Below, piece by piece: positions 1-7,935 of a stretch of 41,444 nt of DNA. Source of the stretch: DAOTXR01 sp034435375 (GTDB taxonomy: Bacteria; Chloroflexota; Anaerolineae; Aggregatilineales; UBA3940); contig DAOTXR010000017.1 of the NCBI GenBank assembly GCA_034435375.1, forward strand, positions 1 through 41,444, written 5' to 3'. The notes under the pieces were generated by a model. It searched no databases and was not told the origin of the DNA. It saw nothing but the letters and a program-made list of their open reading frames with translations. Numbering within the stretch: position 1 is the stretch's first letter; every line of letters begins with the position of its first letter. The translations under genes were made by a program, and so were the position numbers.

Positions 1-756
1 GGCGTGGACACCCTCCAGGTGGATGCTCGCCCCGGCCAGACCGTGTATCTGACCCTCTACTGGCGGGCGCTGCGCCCCTCCTCCACCCCCCTGCTGGCCT
101 ATCTGCACAGCATCGACTCGCCCCTCGTCCGGCGCGACAGCCACCCCGCCACCGGCAACCTGCTCTCGACCGACTGGCAGCCCGGCCAGACCTGGGCCGA
201 GCGCTACGTGCTGCCCATCCCTGCCGACGCCGAGCCGCAGACCGTCTACCCCCTCATCGCCGGCCTGTACGACCCCCTGGCCGCCGCCACCCTGCCCACC
301 ACCGCCCCCGATGGCTCCTCCCTCACCCCCTTCGTCGGACGCCTCGCCATCCACGGCTCCCCCTCCCACAGCTTCCAGGCCGCCTACCGCTTCGGCGACG
401 CCATCGGCCTGGCTCAGCCACGCCTCGAACGCAATGGCTCCCGCCTCTCCCTGTGCCTGCATTGGCTGCCCCTCCAGCCCATCCCCACCGACTATCAGGT
501 CTTCGTCCACCTGCGCGCCCCAGACGGCCACATCATCACCCAGCACGATGGCTCGCCCAGAAATGGCCGCTACCCCACCACCGCCTGGTCCCCCGGCGAG
601 GCGATCCACGACTGCCTCTCCCTCGACGCCTCCCTCGCCCCCGCCCAGGGCTGGAGCGTCGCCCTCGGCCTCTACTCCCTGGCCGACAACGCCCGCCTGC
701 CTGTCTCCGACGCCCTCGGCTCCCCCCTCGGCGACATGCTCGTGCTGCAACCGTGA
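1..756 (+). CDS. C-terminal part of a large membrane/glycosyltransferase-type protein (5' truncated)
   Basis: The frame is open from the first base, so the start lies outside the window and only about 251 residues are seen. The fragment has no membrane helix. It holds two beta-rich modules: one with YLTLYWRAL near residue 20, and a second with LSLCLHWLPL and QVFVHLRAPDG near 150-175. Each carries an aromatic-rich YW or HW strand followed by a YPLIAGLYD or VALGLYS strand. Duplicated soluble modules of this look are, to my knowledge, found at the C-termini of multi-span Chloroflexota GT39-like glycosyltransferases; that link is inference. Codon use is strongly C-ending, more so than in the next genes. 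The stop is a TGA at 754-756, and a 279-bp gap follows before the next gene on the same strand. Confidence 0.6.
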   Translation, partial: GVDTLQVDARPGQTVYLTLYWRALRPSSTPLLAYLHSIDSPLVRRDSHPATGNLLSTDWQPGQTWAERYVLPIPADAEPQTVYPLIAGLYDPLAAATLPTTAPDGSSLTPFVGRLAIHGSPSHSFQAAYRFGDAIGLAQPRLERNGSRLSLCLHWLPLQPIPTDYQVFVHLRAPDGHIITQHDGSPRNGRYPTTAWSPGEAIHDCLSLDASLAPAQGWSVALGLYSLADNARLPVSDALGSPLGDMLVLQP

Positions 757-855
757 ATGGAAGGGCCTGTCTTCGACCACATTGGGGAGGAATAATGCCA
801 GAGCGCCTCTGTAGACTCCCCTTTGCCGCCCGTCCCGAATGTGAGCCTTGTCTTT

Positions 856-884
856 TTGCCAACATCGGGCCAATGGGCTATAAG
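856..884 (+). promoter_or_regulatory. Sigma-70-like promoter upstream of the phosphohexomutase
   Basis: A -35 TTGCCA (856-861) and a -10 TATAAG (879-884) are separated by exactly 17 bp. Each differs from the consensus at one position. It would give a leader of about 145 nt for the gene starting at 1036. The rest of the 757-1035 gap shows a second -10-like TACAAT at 1005-1010 without a matching -35. Confidence 0.45.
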
Positions 885-1035
885 CAGTATGGTGTAATGA
901 CCTTTGACGCCTGTCTGAAGCACAATAGACATCAGCGAGGGCAAACCGCACCTGTCGGAGACGCTGCCCACGCCCTGCATCATCTGTACCGACTACAAAC
1001 TGTCTACAATTGGCCCATCATCATTGGGAGGCCCC

Positions 1036-2466
1036 ATGACCATCCGCTTTGGCACCGACGGCTGGCGAGCCGTCATCTCAGAGACCTTCACGTTTGCCAA
1101 TCTGCGCCTGCTCGCCCAGGCCATCGCCGATCTGATTCTTGAGGAGAACGGCGCTACACCGCCGCACGCTGTGGTCGGCTTCGACACGCGCTTCCTGTCC
1201 GACCGCTACGCCATCGAGGTGGCCCGCGTGCTGGCCGGAAACGGCATCAAAGTGCTGCTCACCAACTCCGACGCGCCTACCCCGGCGGTGTCGTTTGCCG
1301 TGCGGCACACCGGGGCCGCCGCCGGGGTGATGATCACTGCCAGCCACAACGCGCCGCGCTACAACGGCGTCAAGCTCAAGGCCGCTTTTGGCGGATCGGC
1401 GCTGCCAGCCCAGAGCCAGCGCGTCGAGATGCACCTGAGGGACAACGAGGAACGGGCGCGCGGCCCCAATCTGCACGAGTATGACGCTGCTGTTGATGAA
1501 GGACTGATCGAGCGTTTCAATCCGGCCCCTGCCTACTACGCCCATCTGCGCACCCTGATCGATCTGGATGCGATCTGCAACGCCAACTTGGGCGTGATCC
1601 ACGACCCGATGTTCGGGTCAGGGCGCGGGTACATCAAGTCGCTGCTGGGCGGCGCAGGCTGCCAGGTGCACGAGATTCGGGGCGAGATGAACCCCGGCTT
1701 TGGCGGCATCCATCCAGAGCCGCTGGGCAAGTACTTGGCCGCGCTGGCCGCCGCCATTCAGTCGGGTTACGGCAGAGTAGGCATCGCCACCGACGGCGAC
1801 GCGGACCGCATCGGCGCGATGGACGGCAACGGGCGCTTCGTTGACCCTCACCGCATCTTCGCGCTGGCGCTGCGCTACCTGGTGGAGCAGCGCGGCATGA
1901 CGGGCACAGTGGTGCGCACCGTCTCGACCACGCGCATGATCGACCGGCTGTGCCGCCGTTACGGCCTGCCGCTCAAAGAGACGCCGGTTGGCTTCAACCA
2001 CATTGCCGACCTCATGTTGGCCGAAGATGTGTTGATCGGCGGTGAGGAGTCAGGCGGGATCAGCATCCAGGGCCACATCCCCGAAGGCGATGGCATCCTG
2101 ATGGGACTGTTGCTGTTGGAGGTGATCGCCAAAGCGGGCCAGCCGCTTGAGGCGCTGGTCGATGAGCTGGAGGCAGATGTTGGCCCCGCCCACTACGCCC
2201 GCACCGACCTGCGGCTGCGCCGCCCGGTAGACAAGAAAGAGATGACCGCCCGGCTGCGCGACGGCGCGCCGAAGGCCATCGCCGGGGTGAAGGTGGCCGA
2301 AGTAGTCACAGTGGACGGCGTAAAGTACATCATGGAGGATGAGAGCTGGCTGCTGATCCGCCCCAGCGGGACGGAGCCGGTGCTGCGCGTGTACACTGAG
2401 GCGACCAGTGAAGCGCTGCGGACCGGGCTGCTGAAGTATGGGGAGGAGATCGCCGAGGGAGTATAG
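1036..2466 (+). CDS. Phosphoglucomutase/phosphomannomutase family protein
   Basis: This 476-residue alpha-D-phosphohexomutase moves a phosphate between C1 and C6 of a hexose (glucose or mannose), feeding nucleotide-sugar and glycan synthesis in the cytoplasm. All four family motifs are present: the phosphoserine loop MITASHNAPRYNG with Ser103, the Mg-binding loop TDGDADR at 252-258, the sugar-selecting loop GGEESGG, and the C-terminal phosphate clamp RPSGTEPVLRVY. The length is typical. I start it at ATG 1036, behind GGGAGG at 1026-1031. An in-frame TTG at 1024 overlaps that ribosome site and is unlikely. The serine loop has Ala where many members have Pro (SHNP), a common variant. Sequence alone does not separate glucose from mannose preference, so no symbol is given. 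Confidence 0.9.
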   Translation: MTIRFGTDGWRAVISETFTFANLRLLAQAIADLILEENGATPPHAVVGFDTRFLSDRYAIEVARVLAGNGIKVLLTNSDAPTPAVSFAVRHTGAAAGVMITASHNAPRYNGVKLKAAFGGSALPAQSQRVEMHLRDNEERARGPNLHEYDAAVDEGLIERFNPAPAYYAHLRTLIDLDAICNANLGVIHDPMFGSGRGYIKSLLGGAGCQVHEIRGEMNPGFGGIHPEPLGKYLAALAAAIQSGYGRVGIATDGDADRIGAMDGNGRFVDPHRIFALALRYLVEQRGMTGTVVRTVSTTRMIDRLCRRYGLPLKETPVGFNHIADLMLAEDVLIGGEESGGISIQGHIPEGDGILMGLLLLEVIAKAGQPLEALVDELEADVGPAHYARTDLRLRRPVDKKEMTARLRDGAPKAIAGVKVAEVVTVDGVKYIMEDESWLLIRPSGTEPVLRVYTEATSEALRTGLLKYGEEIAEGV

Positions 2467-2540
2467 CTGCCCGGCGGTCATGGTTGCTCCAGCGCCAGTA
2501 GCTGTGCGGGCCAGAGGATGTTCTCAATGGGAGGAACCCC

Positions 2541-3227
2541 ATGACCTCTTTCATCGACCTCAGCCACGACTTTGAGGACGGCATGCCCGGCTTCCGCTTG
2601 CGCAATGAAGATGGGACTGTCACGCCGTTCACCGCCCACATTCGCCCCTTCATGACACACGCCCAATCTGCGCCGCACTACCACGGCCTGGCCGCTTTCG
2701 AAGTGACCGAGATCACTTTCCAGACCTCGGTGGGCACCTACCTCGACTCGCCTTACCACCGCTATCCCGACCGGCGCGACATCGCCGCATTGCGCCTGGA
2801 GGAGGTCATCCTGCCCGGCCTCGTCATCGACGTGCGTGGGCGCGGCCCGTTCGAGCCAGTCGGCGCGGACGTGCTGCCCAGCGCCCTCGACTTGGCGGGC
2901 CGGGCGGTGCTGTTCAACTTTGGCTGGGATCAGCATTGGGGCACCGAGCTGTATCACAGCTACCCCTTCATCAGCCGCGACCTGATCGCCGCGCTGGTCA
3001 CACGGGGGGTAAAACTGGTCGGCGTCGATACGATCAACATCGATGACTCGCACGATCCGGAGCGCCCGGCTCACTCCGAGCTGCTCAAGCGAGACGTGCT
3101 GATCGTGGAGAACCTGGCCCACCTGGACCGGCTGCACGGGCGGGTTTTTCGCTTCTTCGCTGTGCCGATCAAGGGAAAGCGCGTGGCCGCCATGCCAGTG
3201 CGGGCCTTTGCCGAGGTGACCGAGTGA
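2541..3227 (+). CDS. Cyclase/kynurenine-formamidase family hydrolase with altered metal motif
   Basis: A 228-residue protein of the cyclase family (kynurenine formamidase-like, metal-dependent amide or ester hydrolases). It opens with FIDLSHDFEDGMPGF and keeps the family's LVGVDTINIDD segment and C-terminal FFAVPIKG strand. The signature HxGTHxDxPxH appears as TSVGTYLDSPYH near residues 62-73. The Asp and last His remain, but the first His and the His after GT (now Tyr) are gone, so metal binding may differ and the substrate cannot be assigned. The ATG at 2541 follows GGGAGGA at 2529-2535. The stop overlaps the next start by 4 bp (GTGA), so it is co-translated with the alpha/beta hydrolase downstream. 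Confidence 0.75.
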   Translation: MTSFIDLSHDFEDGMPGFRLRNEDGTVTPFTAHIRPFMTHAQSAPHYHGLAAFEVTEITFQTSVGTYLDSPYHRYPDRRDIAALRLEEVILPGLVIDVRGRGPFEPVGADVLPSALDLAGRAVLFNFGWDQHWGTELYHSYPFISRDLIAALVTRGVKLVGVDTINIDDSHDPERPAHSELLKRDVLIVENLAHLDRLHGRVFRFFAVPIKGKRVAAMPVRAFAEVTE

Positions 3228-4147
3228 CGGGCTGGTCCGTCGTGCGTCGCCTGCGGATCGCACTGCTGGGGATGGCGCTCGCGCTGGCCGCTGCGGGCAT
3301 CGCGCTGGCGGTCTTCGTGGTTGTCTCGTCAGACCAGCTGGCGCGGAATGCCCAAACTCCGCCCCGCCTGCCCCTCGACCAGTCGCCGCGCGACTATGGC
3401 ATCGACATCTACCAGGAAGTCGTCTTCACCGCCAGCGACGGAGTCGTGCTGCATGGGTGGGCTGCGCCCACCCAGAACGGCGCAGCGATCGTGTTGGCGC
3501 ACGGCTACGCCGCCAATCGCGCCCAACTTCTGCCTGAAGCTGGGCTACTGGCCCAGGCGGGGTTTGGCGTGCTGCTGTTTGATTTCCGGGGCCACGGCGA
3601 GAGCGATGCTGCCCGCGTGACGCTGGGCGACCACGAACGGCGCGACCTGCGAGCAGCCATTGACTTTCTGGCCGGTCAGCCTGGCGTCGATCCAGACCGC
3701 CTGGGGGCAGTGGGTTTCTCGATGGGTGGGGCCACGCTGGCTCAGGTGGCCGCCGAGGACGGGCGGCTGGCAGCGGTGGTGATCGAGGGAACCTACCCCG
3801 CCCTGGAGGACCTGATCCGCTACCGGATGCGCCTGTTCGGTCCGCTGGGCATCGTTCCAGCCCTGCGCGTGGCGCGTCAGGCGGGAGATGTGGACGACGT
3901 GCGCCCGGTGGACGATCTGTGCGCCATCAGCCCGCGCCCGCTGCTGCTGATCTACGGCGCACTCGACAGGGATATGCCGGATGGAACAGCGCAGAGGATG
4001 GCCGCTGCTGCATGTGAGCCGTCTGCGCTGTGGGTGATCGAGGGGGCAAGGCACGGCGACTACCTGGAGGCTGCGCCGGACGAGTATCCGACCCGGCTGA
4101 TCGAGTTCTTCACGCCGCTGGCAGAAGCTGCGCCACAGGAGGACTGA
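3224..4147 (+). CDS. Membrane-anchored alpha/beta hydrolase
   Basis: A 307-residue serine hydrolase with an N-terminal transmembrane anchor (about residues 12-36, after a short Arg-containing head), so the catalytic domain probably faces outward. The fold markers are clear: oxyanion segment LAHGYAANR (91-99), DFRGHGES (120-127), nucleophile elbow GFSMGG with Ser166, acid in YGALDRD (Asp248 or Asp250) and His277 in GARHGDY. It resembles the BAAT/dienelactone-hydrolase-like peptidase group. The actual substrate (peptide, ester or lipid) is unknown. It starts with GTG at 3224, overlapping the stop of the cyclase-family gene by 4 bp, which suggests translational coupling and a joint role. Confidence 0.85.
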   Translation: MTGWSVVRRLRIALLGMALALAAAGIALAVFVVVSSDQLARNAQTPPRLPLDQSPRDYGIDIYQEVVFTASDGVVLHGWAAPTQNGAAIVLAHGYAANRAQLLPEAGLLAQAGFGVLLFDFRGHGESDAARVTLGDHERRDLRAAIDFLAGQPGVDPDRLGAVGFSMGGATLAQVAAEDGRLAAVVIEGTYPALEDLIRYRMRLFGPLGIVPALRVARQAGDVDDVRPVDDLCAISPRPLLLIYGALDRDMPDGTAQRMAAAACEPSALWVIEGARHGDYLEAAPDEYPTRLIEFFTPLAEAAPQED

Positions 4148-4257
4148 GACATCCCAAGGCAGCGCCCCTGCCAGGCCCTCCTTTCCTCATCTGGCGCGAT
4201 CCTTACCCGATCCTGCCATCCCTCTGACAGCGCGAGCCGGATAGGTCGGTTCGCCGT

Positions 4258-4263
4258 TATAAT
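4258..4263 (+). promoter_or_regulatory. -10 element TATAAT upstream of the wall protein
   Basis: A perfect TATAAT lies about 47 bp before the first possible start codon at 4310. No good -35 is seen at 16-18 bp. CTGACA at 4224-4229 is too far away (28 bp). Confidence 0.35.
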
Positions 4264-4309
4264 TGAGGCAGGCGTTTCAACGCAGGTCTTAAACACAGGC
4301 GCAACCGGC

Positions 4310-5923
4310 ATGCGAGAATCCGCGCAAGAGAGGTTTTCCGAGGCATCCTCTATGGCTCACCCTGCCCACCGCGTCCAGCGCGTTCGCCGCGCCCGTCATC
4401 GCCGCCGCTCGTGGCGCAGCATCCTGCCCACCTGGCGCGACGCTCGCGCCGTGCTGGTCGGTGTAGCGATTGGCCTGGCGGCCTTCACGCTGATCGCCCT
4501 CACCGCTGTGGCGAGCCTGTCAGCCATCGCGCAGGGATCGCGCCGTGTGCTGCCAGGTGTGACGGTGGCCGGAGTGTCGCTCGGCGGGATGCGGCCCGAG
4601 GAGGCCGCCCAGGCCATCGACGCGGCCTGGGTCAGCGGTCAGACGACTCTGCTGCTCAGCGACGGCGAGCACAACTGGCAGGTTGCCCCGTCGCAGTTCG
4701 GCTTTGCTCTCGACGCGCCAGCGACCGCCCAGCGTGCGCTCGAAGCCGGGCGCGGACAGGGCTTGCTGGCGCTCTATCGCACGCTGCTGGATGGCGTGGC
4801 CGTTGCCCCTGTCGTCACGCTCGACCCTGCCCAGGCCCGCCTGGCGCTGGAGACCTGGGCGCTGACGGTCAACCAGCCCGCGCAGGACGCTACGGTCCGC
4901 ATCGAGAACGGCCAGGCGGTGGCCGTGCCCGGCGTGCCGGGCCGCACGCTCAACGTGGAGGCCACGCTGGCGGCGCTGTCCATCGACCCCGGCGCAGTGC
5001 TGCACGGCGGCAGCCTGCCGCTGGTGCTCACTCCGGTGCAACCGCGCATCGCCGACGCCTCCAGCGCCCTGGTCGAGGCCCAGGCGCTGCTCGACGCACC
5101 GCTGACGCTCACCGCCTACGACCCCATCACCGACGAGGATTTTGCATGGACCGCATCGCCGGAGGTGATCGCCGCCTGGCTCCAGGTGCAGGCGACCGCC
5201 GATGGGGCGCACGTGGTGGTCAGTGAGGAGGCTCTGGCCGCCTATCTGGACTCGCTCGACGAGGGGTTGGGCAGCCAGCGCCGCCTCGACCCATCCGCCA
5301 GCGCCGCCTCGGTGTTGGAGGCGCTGCGCGACAATACGCCTGCCATGTTGGCCCTCACCTACCATCCAACCACCTACACCGTCCAGCCGGGCGACACGCT
5401 GGTGCGCATCGCGTGGAAGGTCGGCATGCCGCTGTGGCGCGTCCAGGCAGCCAATCCCGGCCTCAACCCCGACACGCTATCAGTCGGTCAGACCCTCACC
5501 ATCCCGGCCAAAACCGATCTGCTGCCGCTGCCGGTGGTGCCGGGCAAGCGGATCGTCGTCAACATCACCGATCAGCGGCTGCGGGTCTACGAGAACCGGC
5601 AGTTGATCCGGGAGTTTGTGATCAGCACCGGCATCGACCGTTCGCCAACGCAGCCGGGCGTCTTCCAGGTGCAGACGCACGAACTGAACGCCTACGCCTC
5701 GCTGTGGGACCTGTGGATGCCGCACTTCATGGGCATCTACGAAGCATGGCCGGGCTTCATGAACGGCTTCCACGGCCTGCCCACGCTGTCGGGCGGGGGC
5801 GTGCTGTGGGCCGATGTGCTGGGCCGTCCGGCCTCGTTCGGATGCATCATCCTCGATCTGGACGACGCGGAGTGGCTATATACGTGGGCCGAGGACGGCG
5901 TGGTGGCGGAGATCGAAGAATGA
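4310..5923 (+). CDS. VanW-like/LysM/YkuD (L,D-transpeptidase-like) cell-wall protein
   Basis: Up to 537 residues. A basic, Arg/His-rich cytoplasmic head (15-45) precedes one transmembrane segment (about 48-72). Then comes a tandem peptidoglycan-binding region (about 75-350) starting LPGVTVAGVSLGGM, like the domain paired with VanW. A LysM domain follows at about 356-400 (YTVQPGDTLVRIAWKVGM), then a C-terminal YkuD domain (about 415-537) with VNITDQRLRVYENRQLI. Such enzymes make 3-3 peptidoglycan cross-links or anchor proteins outside the membrane. The catalytic block keeps His in GFHGLPT and Cys in SFGCIIL, but the usual SHGC is SFGC and the usual Arg or Asn after Cys-Ile is Ile, so activity is uncertain. 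A second candidate start, ATG 4352, has a better spaced GAGG (4340-4343); both keep the anchor. Confidence 0.82.
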   Translation: MRESAQERFSEASSMAHPAHRVQRVRRARHRRRSWRSILPTWRDARAVLVGVAIGLAAFTLIALTAVASLSAIAQGSRRVLPGVTVAGVSLGGMRPEEAAQAIDAAWVSGQTTLLLSDGEHNWQVAPSQFGFALDAPATAQRALEAGRGQGLLALYRTLLDGVAVAPVVTLDPAQARLALETWALTVNQPAQDATVRIENGQAVAVPGVPGRTLNVEATLAALSIDPGAVLHGGSLPLVLTPVQPRIADASSALVEAQALLDAPLTLTAYDPITDEDFAWTASPEVIAAWLQVQATADGAHVVVSEEALAAYLDSLDEGLGSQRRLDPSASAASVLEALRDNTPAMLALTYHPTTYTVQPGDTLVRIAWKVGMPLWRVQAANPGLNPDTLSVGQTLTIPAKTDLLPLPVVPGKRIVVNITDQRLRVYENRQLIREFVISTGIDRSPTQPGVFQVQTHELNAYASLWDLWMPHFMGIYEAWPGFMNGFHGLPTLSGGGVLWADVLGRPASFGCIILDLDDAEWLYTWAEDGVVAEIEE

Positions 5924-5975
5924 CAGAAAGACGCCCCATCCTCGCCGTGGGATGTACTTCCTGCCCCGGATTCGC

Positions 5976-5981
5976 TATCAT
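5976..5981 (+). promoter_or_regulatory. -10 element of a probably leaderless DUF402 transcript
   Basis: TATCAT lies exactly 6 nt before the ATG at 5988, and no Shine-Dalgarno sequence is present in between. Transcription starting at the normal distance would begin at or next to the start codon. No convincing -35 was seen. Confidence 0.35.
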
Positions 5982-5987
5982 TACTCC

Positions 5988-6434
5988 ATGGCTCACCGCA
6001 CTCCTGTCACTGTCATTAAAGCCGATCACACCGGCGCCGAAGTGTGGCGCTACGAAGGGGTGATCCTCAAGCGCACCCCCACCAGCATCACGCTTGAGGC
6101 CCGTTTCAACCGCGACGACCTCGATCTGGGCTACACCGTCTTCCGACGCGGCGACCGCTTTGTTGAGCACTTCTACAGCGACCGTTGGTACAACATCTTT
6201 GAGGTCTACGACGCGGACACCGGCCTTTTGAAAGGCTGGTACTGCAACTTCACCCGCCCGGCCCACCTCGACAGTAATACCGTCCGCGCCGACGATCTGG
6301 CCCTCGACCTGTGGATCGATCCTGGCCGCCGGATGCTAGTGCTCGACCGCGAGGAGTTCGACGCGCTGCCGCTCACCGATCAGGAGCGCCAGGCGGTGCT
6401 TGCGGCATTGGACGAGCTTCAGAAGGGGGTATGA
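5988..6434 (+). CDS. DUF402 domain protein
   Basis: A 148-residue protein of the DUF402 family; some members are nucleoside di/triphosphatases acting on nucleotides with a divalent metal. Visible family features are the beta-barrel strands KRTPTSITLEARFNRDD and YTVFRRGDRFVEHFYSDRWYNIFEVYD, then WYCNFTRPAHLDS and the Asp-rich stretch ADDLALDLWIDPGR, where conserved acidic residues bind metal in characterised members. I chose ATG 5988 because the conserved N-terminal beta strand begins just after it; an in-frame ATG at 5952 would add 12 residues. A -10 element ends 6 nt before 5988, suggesting a leaderless mRNA. The 3' end overlaps the 3' end of the convergent MFS gene by 62 bp. Confidence 0.75.
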   Translation: MAHRTPVTVIKADHTGAEVWRYEGVILKRTPTSITLEARFNRDDLDLGYTVFRRGDRFVEHFYSDRWYNIFEVYDADTGLLKGWYCNFTRPAHLDSNTVRADDLALDLWIDPGRRMLVLDREEFDALPLTDQERQAVLAALDELQKGV

Positions 6435-7881
6435 CGGTCTGGGCTGCCTCCGCGCTCTCCCTGCGTTGCCGAGTGTCGTACCACAACGCGAACCCGGCCA
6501 GCGCCGTGGAGGCCAGGATGAACATCGCTGCAATGCGGAAGGCGCCCGTGACGCCCGCCACCAGCACCTCCGGGGGGGCAGCAGTCACATCGGCCCCGGC
6601 AGGCAGGCCGCCGTGTGCTGTCACCAGCGCCGAGAAGATCGCCCCGGCCAGCGGCAGCCCGGAAGTCTGGCCCAGCGTGCGCGACAGCGCCAGCAGGCCC
6701 GACGCCACCCCCAGCCGTTCGCGCGGAGCTGCACCCATGATGGCGCTGTTGTTGGGCGAGTTGAACATCCCCATGCCGATCCCCAGCGGGGCCATCCGCG
6801 CCACAAAGCCCCACACGCCGACCTCTATGTGCAACGTGCTTAACAGCAGGCAGCCAGCAGCGATCATCACCAGCCCGATCAGGCTGATCACACGCGAGCC
6901 GAAACGGTCCGAAAGCGCCCCGGAGATGGGCGCAAACAGCCCCATTGACACGGGCAACACGGCCATCATCAGCCCTACCTGCTCGGTAGGATAGCCTTTC
7001 ACCAGCTCCAAGAAGAAGGGCACGATGAACTGCCCGCCCATCATGATGAACACCAGCAGCCCCATCGCCAGGTTGACGCCGAACAGCACGTTGCGGAACA
7101 GCGACAGGTCGATCATCGGCTGACGGACGCGCCTCTCGACCCCCAGGAAGGAGGCCAGCCCCACCCCGGCCACGGCCAGCAATCCCATCGTCAGCGGCTC
7201 GCCAAAGCCGCTGCGCTGCCCCAGCGTCATGCCCAGCGCGTAACAGGCCAGGGCGCCAAACAGGATGCCCGCCCCGGCAGCGTCGAAGCGCTGGCCGCGC
7301 GGGCCGCGCGGCAGCGGCGGGATGACCTTTGACACAATGAAGGCCGCCAGGATGCCGAGTGGCACATTGACCAGAAACACCGAGCGCCACCCCACGGTGC
7401 CGATCAACACGCCGCCGATGGTCGGGCCGAGCGCGATGCCCACCGACACGATCGCGCCGTTAATGCCCAGCGCCCGGCCCCGCTCCGAGGCTGGGAAGAC
7501 CTCGGTGATGATGGCAGTGCCCAGCGCGGTAGTCATCACTGCGCCGGTGCCTTGCAGGGCGCGGAAAGCGATCAGCCAGCCAACGTTAGGGGAAAGCCCG
7601 CACAACAGCGAGCCCACTGTGAACAGCACCAGCCCGGCGTTGTAGAGCATCTTCTTGCCCAGCATATCGCCCAAGCGGGCCACGCTGAGCATCAGCGACG
7701 TAATGACTAGCAGGTAGCCCAGCACCACCCACTGAACGGTAGCAAAGTCGGTATGCAGCTCCTCGACCAGCGTGGGCAGCGAGATGTTGACGATGCTGCT
7801 GTCGAGCGTGCCCATCAGCACGCCCATGCCGATCCCGGTCAGCGCCCACCATTTGCGTGACGAAGGTTGATCAGATGTCAT
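6373..7881 (-). CDS. MFS transporter, DHA2 (EmrB/QacA) type
   Basis: A 502-residue integral membrane protein with about 14 hydrophobic segments, the layout of the DHA2 drug:H+ antiporter family that exports toxic compounds. The first helix carries MGTLDSSIVNISLPTL, matching the family motif with an Asp in TM1. The loop between TM2 and TM3 has ARLGDMLGKKMLY (motif A), and TM5 has ALGPTIGGVLIGTVGWR (antiporter motif C). The soluble C-terminal tail is short and Pro-rich. It starts at ATG 7881, 54 bp after the DUF2085 gene on the same strand, so the two are probably one transcript. Substrate is unknown; a multidrug or metabolite exporter is the usual role. Confidence 0.88.
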   Translation of the reverse strand: MTSDQPSSRKWWALTGIGMGVLMGTLDSSIVNISLPTLVEELHTDFATVQWVVLGYLLVITSLMLSVARLGDMLGKKMLYNAGLVLFTVGSLLCGLSPNVGWLIAFRALQGTGAVMTTALGTAIITEVFPASERGRALGINGAIVSVGIALGPTIGGVLIGTVGWRSVFLVNVPLGILAAFIVSKVIPPLPRGPRGQRFDAAGAGILFGALACYALGMTLGQRSGFGEPLTMGLLAVAGVGLASFLGVERRVRQPMIDLSLFRNVLFGVNLAMGLLVFIMMGGQFIVPFFLELVKGYPTEQVGLMMAVLPVSMGLFAPISGALSDRFGSRVISLIGLVMIAAGCLLLSTLHIEVGVWGFVARMAPLGIGMGMFNSPNNSAIMGAAPRERLGVASGLLALSRTLGQTSGLPLAGAIFSALVTAHGGLPAGADVTAAPPEVLVAGVTGAFRIAAMFILASTALAGFALWYDTRQRRESAEAAQTVIPPSEARPMPQAPPGAPDR

Positions 7882-7935
7882 GAGTCCTCGTGTGATCGTT
7901 CCATTTGAGAGTGCGGATCGGCGGCGACCGACCTC

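Noticed and set aside
795..1142. Small reading frame from ATG 795 with a strong GGGGAGG site
   Set aside because: It would overlap the well-supported phosphohexomutase by 107 bp, its sequence is Cys/His/Arg-rich without a fold pattern, and it has no recognisable family. Kept out, though the ribosome site is striking.
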